Made by a program: the position numbers and the translations under genes. Source: Rotaria sordida (Eukaryota > Rotifera > Eurotatoria > Philodinida > Philodinidae). From it: DNA of 64,000 nucleotides. This document shows positions 45,892 to 56,264 of the stretch, piece after piece (the first letter of the stretch is position 1; the number at the start of each line of letters is the position of its first letter). Under the pieces are notes generated by a model. It did not search any database and had not been told where the DNA came from. It saw only the letters and a list, made by a program, of their open reading frames with translations. The DNA lies in NCBI GenBank assembly GCA_905250125.1, contig CAJNOL010000420.1, positions 1-64,000 of the forward strand. Reading direction: 5' to 3'.

Positions 45892-47274
45892 TTACAGCGC
45901 AGATACACGAAATTCATTTTGAAGTTCTTGTTGTACCAGACTAACCCAATAACCGACACCAAAAATCAAAGCATCATCGTCGAAGTTGTACGTTGGCGAA
46001 TGAAGTGCACCAGATTGGTTTCCATTCCCGATAAACATAAAGGCACCCGATTTTCGTTCGAGCATTTCAGCAAAATCTTCTGCGCCCATCATTAGCGGTG
46101 TGTTTCCATCGACGTTTTCGGCGCCTACGAGACTTTCAACTGCTCTAATGGCGTTTTTTGTAGACTGAGCATCATTGACAAGTGGAAACCCTTCTCTATT
46201 AAATATAACTTCAGCTGTGCACTCAAAGCCAGTGGCAAGACCATGTGCCAGCTCTTTCATGCGTCGTTCGATTGTATCTCGCACGTCTTTCGTAAAACTA
46301 CGGGAAGTACCACCAACACGAATTTCTGATGGTAACACATTCAATGATTGGAAAAATCCACTTTGAATAGCGCCAACACTTATCACAGCTGGATCTGTCG
46401 GTGCAATATTACGACTAACAATTGTCTGCAATGATAGAATGAATTCTGCTAACAGCACAGTCACATCGGTTGCTAGATGTGGCAGAGCACCATGGCCACC
46501 GGTACCTCGAAATGTAACAACCCAACTATCAGCTGCTGCCATCATTGGACCCGATCGAATGACAAATTGTCCAACCGGTATACCTGGAAGATTATGTAGT
46601 CCGTAGATCGCGTCCATTGGAAATCGGTGAAACAATTTATCGTTAATCATGCGAAGGGCGCCATCGTCTTTTTCTTCAGCAGGTTGAAAAATAAAGTAAA
46701 CAGTTCCAGAAAATGAATCTCGATTTTCTGCCAAGTATTTAGCCGCACCAAGTAACATTGTAGTATGTCCGTCATGACCACAAGCATGCATGATACCAGG
46801 AATCGTGGAAACATAAGATACATTGTTCTTCTCAATGATTGAAAGAGCATCCATATCAGCACGCAGTCCAATAGAATGATTACCTGGTGTGTTACTTTTC
46901 AATGTGCCGACTACACCCATAGTGCCCACTCCTTCGGTAACAGTTATATCCCATTGTTTAAGTTTAGCAGCAACTATAGCAGAGGTACGTATTTCTTTCA
47001 TTGCAGTCTCTGAATGAGCGTGAATATCCTGACGGATGAAAGTCAGCTCAGCCTGCATCGTACGTAATCGATCAAGAAGACTGTTGTTAATTTGCTCTTG
47101 ATTTCGAGTACTAGAATCCACATGTTTCAAAATAATTACTGCCAAAATGAATAAGAGCAAAGTCCAAAGAGAAAAATGCATAGCTTCACAGGATTTGATC
47201 TTGATTGTAAATGACGATGCATAGTCAAGACAAAAGGGGATTAGCGATGCAGTTGTACAAATATCATCTTTCAT
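45892..47274 (-). CDS. M20-family metallo-amidohydrolase (hippurate/IAA-amino acid hydrolase type)
   Basis: An intact intronless frame of 460 residues. GLRADMDAL (136-144), HACGHDGHT (163-171; metal-binding Cys and His), QPAEE (197-201; catalytic and metal Glu), LHN (226-228), GHGALPH (260-266) and LHSPTYNFDDDAL (424-436; final metal His) are the full motif set of the HipO/IAA-hydrolase group. Such enzymes cleave N-acyl or amino-acid amides with a two-metal centre. Residues 33-50 (HFSLWTLLLFILAVIILK) form a hydrophobic helix, so the protein is probably secreted or membrane-anchored. Met32 (47181) is an equally good or better start, because the helix then sits at the N-terminus. The absence of introns and close similarity to bacterial enzymes suggest horizontal transfer; plant and animal relatives exist, so this is not certain. 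The substrate is unknown. Confidence 0.92.
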   Translation of the reverse strand: MKDDICTTASLIPFCLDYASSFTIKIKSCEAMHFSLWTLLLFILAVIILKHVDSSTRNQEQINNSLLDRLRTMQAELTFIRQDIHAHSETAMKEIRTSAIVAAKLKQWDITVTEGVGTMGVVGTLKSNTPGNHSIGLRADMDALSIIEKNNVSYVSTIPGIMHACGHDGHTTMLLGAAKYLAENRDSFSGTVYFIFQPAEEKDDGALRMINDKLFHRFPMDAIYGLHNLPGIPVGQFVIRSGPMMAAADSWVVTFRGTGGHGALPHLATDVTVLLAEFILSLQTIVSRNIAPTDPAVISVGAIQSGFFQSLNVLPSEIRVGGTSRSFTKDVRDTIERRMKELAHGLATGFECTAEVIFNREGFPLVNDAQSTKNAIRAVESLVGAENVDGNTPLMMGAEDFAEMLERKSGAFMFIGNGNQSGALHSPTYNFDDDALIFGVGYWVSLVQQELQNEFRVSAL

Positions 47275-47824
47275 GTTTTGGCAAGACTACAATGCAAATA
47301 TGCTTGCTCGTTCTTTTATATTGACCAAAGAAACCTTGTTTTCTGCACATGTATATTCTTTTAAGATTTATTAAAATATTTAGTGTTAGAGTCGAAGTGG
47401 TTTTCAGATTAGAACTCAATTAAAAAACAAAAGGGTTTTTAAATATGCAGCAAAAAGCATTACTAAAATATTCTATTATTTAATCGCTTGGTTGCATATA
47501 CACACGAAGTCATAGAGTATTTGGTGGATGGATTTTTGTGATTTTGCTGTATATAAATTTGCTAAAGACGAAATATAATAAGAATTTTTTCATATTGTGT
47601 TCTTGTAAAAGTTTGTGTACTGTAAGTATATCAGATAACATTGCTATTTCTTTCTTCCTCATATATGATCGAAAATTGATTAAATTTAGGATCGTGTCAA
47701 TTATTTGATTTAAAAATATTTGAGGAGAAATTCAATTAGATAGATTTCTTTAGTTTGAAAGATGAATTTCTATGATTCAGAAATCTTCTTAAAGTAAATA
47801 TTAATCAATTAAAACACTATCAAT
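47275..47824. other. Upstream region of the M20 gene
   Basis: AT-rich. It should contain the minus-strand promoter; no motif can be assigned. Confidence 0.4.
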
Positions 47825-47902
47825 GGAGTGTGCGTATGTGGGTTTCTGTGAAAGGAAGATAAACAGCCAACCTCATCCATACTCACACTGACACCTACAC
47901 CC
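47825..47902. repeat. Telomere-like inverted island (14), plus short AT run
   Basis: GGAGTGTGCGTATGTGGG on the left, CATACTCACACTGACACCTACACCC on the right, loop of about 30 bases. A simple (AT)n run follows at 47909-47928. Confidence 0.72.
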
Positions 47903-48111
47903 AGCATGCATATATATATATATATACGTATTTAATATTCTTGTGTTACTAATTAAAAATAAAATATAATCTTGTCTGTCTAAAAACAATGTACGAGAGT
48001 CAAACAAAGAAGAACATGTATAAATTATAAATGAAATGAAGAGTTATCCGTTCACAAAAGAAATATACGATTCTCTATTATGCTGGATTCTTTTTCTATT
48101 TGGATTCATTT

Positions 48112-49962
48112 TTATGAACTAGCAAGTGTCGTAACCTCAGCTTGTGTAAGTTCACGACTATGCACATATACTTCATCCACCGACCCTTGGTAAGCACTAT
48201 TTGAAACACTACTACTTGATGAGCAAGTATACATAAATCCCAATTGTAAATATGTTATATAACCAGAATTAGTAAATGTAAAACTATCAGTTTGACCAAA
48301 ATAGCCTCCATTTACATATAACGAAAGTCCATTTGTGTAACTGTATGTCACTGAAATATGTGTCCAAGTATTTGTAGTAAGATATGGACCGACTAGAATT
48401 ATCCAAGATGAAGACCATCCTTGAATAATGATTTGCCCTGTTGTACCGTAATTTGAAAAAATACCAATTAGATTGTGACATCGATAGATTGCTAAAGAAT
48501 AAGAAAAATGAACTATAGTAGAAGCAGTCAGTGCTGTTGGATTTATCAATAACGAAACTGAAAATGATTTACTCGCCAAAACTCCATAACCAACTTGAAA
48601 AAAAACATGCATAAAAATAAGAGAATGAACCGCTAAAGTGTATTGCTTGATTGACACGACCAGAAACTATCACCGCACTGTTTTGTGTTCCATTAACACT
48701 ATTTGGACCATTATCATTATATGGAGAAGGCATATCAAATGAAAAGTAACCAGCTAATGTGGCAGCAGTAAGAATTTCATCAGAAGTTTTTGCACGTGTA
48801 GTTATTTTTACATTATCAATATAACCATTAAAATAATTTCTTATTAAAAGAACAAGTGTTGAACCAATATCAATTGTTTCATTAATTTCTTGATAAGCAC
48901 TAGCATCTGATTTAATCGTATCTTGTATTCCATTAACATACAAGATTTATTGTTTTGTATTATAATTATAAACAAAAGTGACATGATACCAAAGATTATT
49001 GATTAGATTTTGTGAACCACTTATATCATTGTGTGTAAAACCAGCAAATAAATAACCTCCTCGAACAAGAAAATATAAACATTGATTAGAACATGTCGTA
49101 CATTGACATTGACTAAATATACCATAATCACCAGAATACACTGTTGTTGAAAAAATCCATGCTTCGATTGTAAAACTTCTATAGGTAAGATCAAGAAATA
49201 GGCTTGAAACTCTCATATATTGACTTGATGATGATGATAATAAACTAAGTCCTCGACCGTAACCCACAAAGGGTTGACTGTTTGTTGTTGAAAAATACGA
49301 TGCACTATTCATTTATATACCATTGTAAGTATTCGATGAATCTGATGTCATAACATCAAGAGACCAATAGACAGAAATAGCGGTAGTAGCCTCAGATTCT
49401 GATGTTGTAGCTATGTTTAAAGCAAAGATATTATGCAAAAATTTACTAATCATATAATTTATTACTTAAAACTTTTTCTAGATGATTTTATAAAACAGAT
49501 CGATACCAAGTACATTTCTGGACAAAGAAAAACATTCTCAATACCGTTTAACTTTGACAAAAAAATTTCTTGTGGCAGTTTTTTTTACTTTTCTCTTAAA
49601 GTACAACTAGAAATCTATTTTATTTTCTTATAAACTGAAAATAACAGTTTATATTCAAAATTATTTTCTGTCTTTCAGCATACAATATTCATCTTTTAAC
49701 TATTGCAAACCAATAGATATCGTGTTACCTTGTTTTCGCGTAAGCAACATAGCAGGAACTACTGCAATAACGATTATTACGACTATAGATGAAGCTATAA
49801 TAACACCTACAAGGACTTTTGTTTGTGTTGATCAACTATGAATAAAGAAAAATAACATATTGATAAGAATGAAATAGTCACAAAATATGAGTAAATATTT
49901 TACCTAGTTGTAGTTGGTATTTCAGGTAGATTGTTTATTTTTCGCATTTGTTCGATGACCAT
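48112..49962 (-). pseudogene. Membrane-anchored protein with two LamG domains, decayed
   Basis: Exon 1 (49962-49904) starts MVIEQMRKINNLPEIPTTT. A 68-nt intron leads to exon 2 (49835-49729), which carries a membrane helix (VGVIIASSIVVIIVIAVVPA). A 318-nt intron leads to exon 3 (49410-48112), and phases agree at both joins. Exon 3 encodes two LamG-like domains, about 49300-48800 and 48780-48112, separated by ITTRAKTSDEI. It is broken by TGA at 49832-49834, TAA at 49313 and at 48947, and a frameshift in a T run near 48600. The architecture is a short cytoplasmic tail, one membrane helix and an outside part. The 44346-44972 fragment is a diverged copy of its last domain. Homopolymer error could explain the frameshift but not all three stops. 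Confidence 0.8.
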
Positions 49963-50116
49963 AAGTTAAATTTAATTTGTTCTTAATACTGTACTTTAAA
50001 AACGAATAATAATTTATATTATAACGGTGAAAGAAACTAGAAGTTTGTTTCTAATCTCAAGCTGCAAAACTGTCGAATCACTATACTCTCCATTAGTATC
50101 GAGATTTTTTAACAAG
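49963..50116. other. Short flank between LamG pseudogene and foldback element
   Basis: AT-rich, no feature seen. It would include the promoter of the LamG gene. Confidence 0.35.
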
Positions 50117-51549
50117 AGGGTGTTTTCATGGGATGTCGCCAGTCGATCCAGCGACCACATCCAAATTCAGTGAAACTTTCAGGCTTTGTAGAGTATTTTG
50201 CGCTGATCATTTTGGTTATAAAATTGTTATATTTGGTCGCTATTTTTAGAGAGATACGGATCAAATACTATTGATGCATTTTATGTTTTTTTCAATCAAT
50301 TCAAGTCACATTTTTATCGAAAAACCGATCATAGTCCATGATTATCCTTTCGGATTTTAAAACCAATTACATATTTGTATTCCTCTTGAAAAACTGCACC
50401 AGAATCCTTAGGAATCTAAAAACTTTTCACGCATTTTTATACTGCCCACTGATTCACAATGTAGAGGAACAGTGTATGAAAAATTCGATCAGAAAGTTGG
50501 AATGAACGAGAATGGTGGCCTTACCAGTTCGATAGAGCAGAACTTGCTCTACAACATCCACTAATTAGTTTTCTCCCCGACCTTGATTATAAAATGAACG
50601 ACTGTCAATACTATTTTAGATTACAATTTTTCATCAAATTCAAGTGAATATATCGGTGAGATCTAATCAGATGGCTTGTTAATCACTTCAAAATTCACTG
50701 AGATTTGAAAGAATATGTTGATCTGATCATTTTGATACTAAATTATCTAATGTTCAACTCTATTTTCACGAATAAACAAGTCAAATAATATCAGTGTATA
50801 TAATATCCTTTTAACTATTATGCATAAAAAAAAACAATGCATTTTTTATGAAAAGAAGGGAGTAGCACCATATTATTTATTTAAGCTAGAAACCTGTGTA
50901 TATTAGAGTCGAACATTAGATAATTTAGTGCCAAAATGATCAGATCAACATATTCTTTCAAATCTCAATAAATTTTGAAGTAGTTAACAAGCCATCTGAT
51001 TAGATCTCACCGATATATTCACTTGAATTTGATGAAAAATTGTAATCTAAAATAGTTTTGACAGTCGTTCATTTCATAATCAAGGTCGAGGAGAAAACTA
51101 ATTAGTGGATGTTGTAGAGCAAGTTCTGCTCTATCGAACTGGTAAGACCACCATTCTCGTTCATTCCAACTTTCTGATCGAATTTTTCATATACTATTCC
51201 TCTACATTGTGAATCAGTGGGCAGTATAAAAATGCGTGAAAAGTTTTTAGATTCCTAAGGATTCTGGTGCAGTTTTTCAAGAGGAATACAAATATGTAAT
51301 TGGTTTTAAAATCCGAAAGGATAATCATGGACTATGATCGGTTTTTCGATAAAAATGTGACTTGAATTGATTGAAAAAAACATAAAATGCATCAATAGTA
51401 TTTGACCCGTATGTCTCTAAAAATAGCAACCAAATATAAAAATTTTATAACCAAAATGATCAGCGCAAAATACTCTACAAAGTCTGAAAGTTTCACCGAA
51501 TTTGGATGTGGTCGCTGGATCGACTGGCGACATCCCATGGAAATACCCT
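50117..51549. mobile_element. Long foldback element, 647-nt arms about 95 percent identical
   Basis: 50117-50763 is repeated inverted at 50904-51549, with a 140-base AT-rich spacer. Arm lengths agree to one base and differences are scattered substitutions. The outer ends read AGGGTGTTTTCATGGGATG and CATCCCATGGAAATACCCT. No frame in the arms resembles a transposase, so this is a non-autonomous foldback element. Transcripts through it would form a 640-bp duplex, a possible small-RNA source. Target-site duplications are not evident. High arm identity points to recent insertion or to gene conversion between arms. Confidence 0.92.
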
Positions 51550-51979
51550 TTAGTATTCACTTATTCAAACATCACTTGAAAATTCAGACATTGATTCAGG
51601 TTTGCATTCAATTAATTGTCTAAATTTATTAAGTTTAGCACTTAAAATGTTTTGAAAATTTCCCATTGTTTTTCAATTAATTAATCTTGAATATACATAT
51701 GTTGAGATTCTAGTGGTCTCCATAAAACAAAGAAAAGATTAAGTTGAGCTATTTCATTGGATCCAGAACTTAATAAACATTTAACAAAAAAAAACCGATT
51801 GTTCAATGAATTTGTTAGAAGATGAATGAATGATCGAATAGTTTCAATTCAAGTAAACAAATAAGCGTATTATTAACACAAGTAAATATATCAAATGAGA
51901 ATTTCTCATAATTAAACTAAAACATTCAGAAAATTTTAGCTCATTTAACAACTGAAAGGGATTGAAAATGCGTGTGCTC
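51550..51979. other. Non-coding flank, probably decayed transposon
   Basis: AT-rich. It leads into the hAT remnant, but no earlier transposase segment can be read. Confidence 0.4.
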
Positions 51980-52066
51980 ATAAAGACTAGTGCTTCGGTA
52001 GAAAGATTATTTAGCTCAGCTGGATTAACATTTACTCAATGGCGAATACGTTTATCATCAAGTTAA
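51980..52066 (+). pseudogene. hAT transposase, C-terminal dimerisation fragment
   Basis: The frame reads KTSASVERLFSSAGL then WRIRLSSS and stop. SASVERLFSSAG is the conserved core of the hAT-family C-terminal dimerisation domain, normally followed by R(x)RL(x)P-type wording. Only about 28 residues remain; no upstream catalytic part is found. It is a dead remnant, possibly from the transposon family that supplied the neighbouring foldback element, although no sequence links them. Confidence 0.7.
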
Positions 52067-52268
52067 AATCTTCAAATATATTATTTAGTTTTTCTTGTTG
52101 TCTATCTATTGATATTGACTATATTTTGAATAATTAATATTTTAAGTTTGTTTTATTCAGTTTATGAAACGGTATGGTGATCAAATATTCTGATGGTTTT
52201 TTTCTTGTTTTGACTTTAATGATATATTAAATCATGAGAAAAACGAACGAAATAAGACCTACCAATTA

Positions 52269-52316
52269 GGGTGTGGGTGTCGGTTTCAGTCTCTTCATGC
52301 ACACCCACACTCACTC
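52269..52316. repeat. Telomere-like inverted island (15), minimal
   Basis: AGGGTGTGGGTGTCGG, a short loop, then GCACACCCACACTCACTC. Arms of about 13 bases pair well. Confidence 0.82.
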
Positions 52317-53128
52317 AACACAACATCTTGTAGTACGTGCCAAACAAACTTAATCGCTCAGCCATAAAGACTGTGCATCAATAGACGATTGAAACTGAAA
52401 TTGAACATTCTTGTTAAAAAATAACTATAGCAACAAATAGAATGGCGAATCAGATTCTTAAACAAATCACTGATACGAGTAAAATGCTTGAAGAGCAAAT
52501 CATTTTAATTTCTGTTTAACATGATTCTGAGCTTTGAGAAAGATTTTACGACATTCAAATGTCAATTTGTCATATAAATTCATCATATAGATCAATGCAG
52601 GCAAAACTGAGCATGTTCACATTTACTGTGACTTTCATTCTTCACAAGAACTATTTTTCTGAATCGATTCTTTCAACATTGATATATGTATAAGTGTTGA
52701 ACTTTTCAGGTGACTATTAATTAAATCAATTAATTAATTAATTAAAAAATAATTAGCAAACATCTCTCTAATCATATGAGAAAAGAATCAAAAACTTCAG
52801 GATACACTCTACGCAACTCGCCAACATTAGCAGGAACACTTTCGATACACATTCATCCCTTTAAAAAAATCATAGACAATCCAAATGTACACTACATCTT
52901 TTCACTGAAGACATATATATGTAAAACGACTCAAATAATACGGCACTCAAATATCTTCATCCTTTCACGATACGAAAGCTACCACCAATGTCTTCCTTAT
53001 TAAGCACGCTATATTGAAAATCAAGAAGCTTTATTTTTCTCCAACAGAAATGTAGAAAAAAGAACGTGCCACTAGCTTCAATACGTCGTTCCAGTTATCC
53101 ATCATACCATCTTTATTGGTAATATTCA
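52317..53128. other. Downstream region of the F-box/LRR gene
   Basis: AT-rich with a TTAATTAA run at about 52722-52745. No supported gene. Confidence 0.4.
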
Positions 53129-56100
53129 TCATTTGTCTTGTCCTTTACTCGATTCCATCATTTGCTGTAAACGATGCTGGAATTCATCACCGATTTCATT
53201 GCCTCGAAAATTCAGTGTTTTAAGTGTCTGTGTGAAAAAGTGAAGAGGAGAATATGAAAGAGATGAAGGGAGTATGAGGGATACCGTGTTAGCTTGTAAA
53301 GCATCAGCCAGATATTTTGCCGCTACATCTCTTATTCGATTGTACGAGATATCTAGTGTAGTGAGAGTCTGTATGAAAAAAATGAAGATGTGGATATAAG
53401 ATGGATGAACAGCGAATTAGAGTCACCTTGTTAGTTCGTAAAGCGTCAGCCAGATGTTGTATTCCTACAACACCGATCCCAGTGCTTTCGAGATTGAGTG
53501 CAGTGAGTGTCTGTGTAAAAAAAGTCCAGATGAGTATATGACAAAGATGAGGAGAGAATGAAGGTCACCGTGTTAGTTCGTAACGCGTCTGCCAGATGTT
53601 GTACTCCAATAGCACCAATTCCCGTACCTTTGAGATTCAGTGTGATCAGTGTCTATGTGAAAAAGCGCAGATGGACATGCAAGAGAGAAGAAGAGAAAAT
53701 AAGAGTCACCGTGTTGGTTCGTAAAGCATCAGCCAGATGCTGTGCTCCTAGAGCTCCAATTTCATTGGACTCGAGATTGAGTGAGGTGAGTGTCTGTATT
53801 AAAAAGCATAAACAGGCATATAAGATAGATGAAGAGAAGATGAGATTCACCGTGTTGATTCGTAAAGCATCTGCCACATGTTGTACTCCGAGAGCTTCCA
53901 ATTCGTTGGACGAGAGATTGAGTGAGGTGAGTGTCTGCGTCAGAAAGTGTCAATAGTGATATTCAAGAGATGAAGAGAGAATGATGGTCACCGTGTTATG
54001 CTGTAAGGCATCAGTCAAATGTTGTGCTCCAACAGCTTTGATTTGATTCCAGGAAAGACCTAGTGTGGTGAGTGTCTGTGTAGAAATGTGCAGATGGAAA
54101 TGTGAGAGGGATAAACAGAGAGTAATGGTCACCTTGTTATTGCGTAATGCAACAGCTATATGTTGTGCTCCTATATCTCCTATTTCATTGGATGAGAGAA
54201 TCAATGAGGTGAGAGTCTGTGTGAGAAAGTGTAGATGGGCATATATGAGAGATGGAAAGACAATGAGGGTTACTGTGTTATTTCGTAAAGCATCAGCTAG
54301 ATGCTTTGTTCCAAGAGTTCCGACTTGATTCCAGGAGAGATCCAGCGTGGTGAGTGTCTGTATGAAAAAGTGCAGATGGGCATATGAGAGAGAGACGAAC
54401 AGAGAGTGAGAATCACTTTGTTGTTCTTTAGGGCAATAGCCATATGTTGCGCTCCTTTGTCTTCAATTTCATTGGAGGAGAGATATAATGATGTGAGTGT
54501 CTGTGTGAGAAAGTGCAAATTGGGGATATGAAAGATATGAAGAGAGAATGAGAGTCACCGTGTTGATGTGTAAAGCACCAGCTAAATGTTGTGCTCCGAA
54601 AGCTGTGATTCGATTATCCGTGAGATCTAGTGTGGTGAGTGTCTGTATGAAAAAGTGGAGATAGGGATATGAAGAGAGAAGAAAAGAGAATGTGAGTCAC
54701 CTTATTATTCCGTAAAGAATCGGCGAGAAGTTGTGCTCCCGTATGTCCGATTTTATTAGAGGAGAGATATAGTGAGGTGAGTGTCTGTATGAAAAAGAGC
54801 AGATGTAGATATGAAAGATCTTAGGGCATACCAAAAGTAGTGACGCTAACGCTATAAAATCTTACAGAAGGCTCGAACAAAATTCTCTTTCTACATGTAC
54901 TGATAGTTCAAATAAAGTTCTATAATTCTACAATATTTTATCATTCTTCAGGCAGTATTATTATGGAACAGTTTCGATGTGTTAAATTTTGCTGTTAGTT
55001 ATTAAAAATTGTTCTTCTTGTGAATATAACAACATTGAATTTTTGGAAATCACTCACATCTTGCGAGGGATGTGAGAATCTTAGATTTTTGGAAATTCAA
55101 TAACTCGTGAAGGAAACATTCTTATGGGCTGAAATTTTTTTAGACATTCTAGCAGCAAGTACATCTATCTGTGGGTGAAATCTCAGGTTGAAATATCGCC
55201 ACTTGATTTATTGATGTGCACCGTGTTGTAGTCTCAAATTCTAGGAAAACGACTGTAACTTAGAACAGAAGGTCTAAAGGTACTTCTTCTTTTAAAAGTT
55301 TTTTGGTATTTCACTAGTGTCAATCTTATACATAGAGACTAGAATCGAAAATGATTTACTACTTGAAACGATCCTTTCAATAGACATATATCTTCTTTTG
55401 TGCTTTTCTTTTAATTTCATTTTGGTCTTCTCTTGCCTGCTCTTTCTGTTTCGTCTAATAGCCAGCCATCTTCATACATGTAAAGATAGATCTCGTTTGT
55501 TTTTTTGCATACGTATAGTTAATTTATCCTGTATTCACAAGAAGAAACATTTTCAAAAAATTAACAACGAGCTTTAATATATCGAAGCTATGCTATTATA
55601 ATATCACCCAAACAATGGTGAAATATTGTAGAATTATAGAGCTTGATTTGAGGTATCAGTATATGTAGAAAGAAAATTTCTGCGAGCCTTCTATAGGATT
55701 TTACAGTGTCGGCGTCACTACTTTTGGTATGTTCTAAGTATGAAGAGAAGATGAGAGTCACCGTATTCTTTTGTAAGGCATCAGCCAGAAGTTGTGCTCC
55801 AAGAGCTCCGATTTGATTGTAGGAGAGATGTAGTGAGGTGAGTGTCTATGTAAAAAAGTACAGATGAGGATATGAAAGGAATGAAGGTAGAATGGAAGTT
55901 ACCGTGTTATTTCGTAATGTATCAGCAAGAACTTGTGCTCCGAGAGCTCCAATTTTATTGGAGGAGAGATGTAGTGAGGTGAGTGTCTATGTGAAAAGTA
56001 AAGATAGGAACGTGTGAGAGATGAACAAAGAATGAGGGTTACCGTGTTATTTCGTAAAGCATCAGCTATATGTCTTGCTCCTATATCTCCGATGTTATTG

Positions 56101-56264
56101 TTGTGAAGATTTAGGGAGGTGAGTGTCTATGTGAAAAAGAGATGGGGATGTAACAGAGATGAACAGAGAATGATAGCCACTGTATTATTTCGTAAAGCAT
56201 CAGCCAGATGTTGTACGCCTTTGTCTCCAATTTCATTGTTGTGAAGATTTAGCGTGGTCAGTGT
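53129..56264 (-). repeat. Tandem exon-plus-intron array, period about 141 bases
   Basis: Each unit is an 84-base LRR exon plus an intron of about 57 bases. Intron sequence is conserved as well: GTGAC..CTCATTCTCTCTTCATC at the 5' side and CTTTTTCACACAG at the 3' side. The repeat unit is therefore the genomic exon-intron module rather than the protein repeat alone. Sixteen units are present. Confidence 0.92.

Noticed and set aside
23277..49834. TGA read as tryptophan (alternative genetic code)
   Set aside because: Intact genes in the window use TGG for Trp and end with TGA (ADP-ribosyltransferase, F-box/LRR), and two of the Trp-position stops are TAG. Decay explains the pattern better.
51402..51623. 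73-residue plus-strand frame at the right end of the foldback
   Set aside because: Most of it is arm sequence, and no transposase motif is present.
53129..56264. CRISPR-like regular spacing
   Set aside because: The 141-base period consists of 84-base open LRR exons and short introns with splice sites, not repeats and unique spacers.
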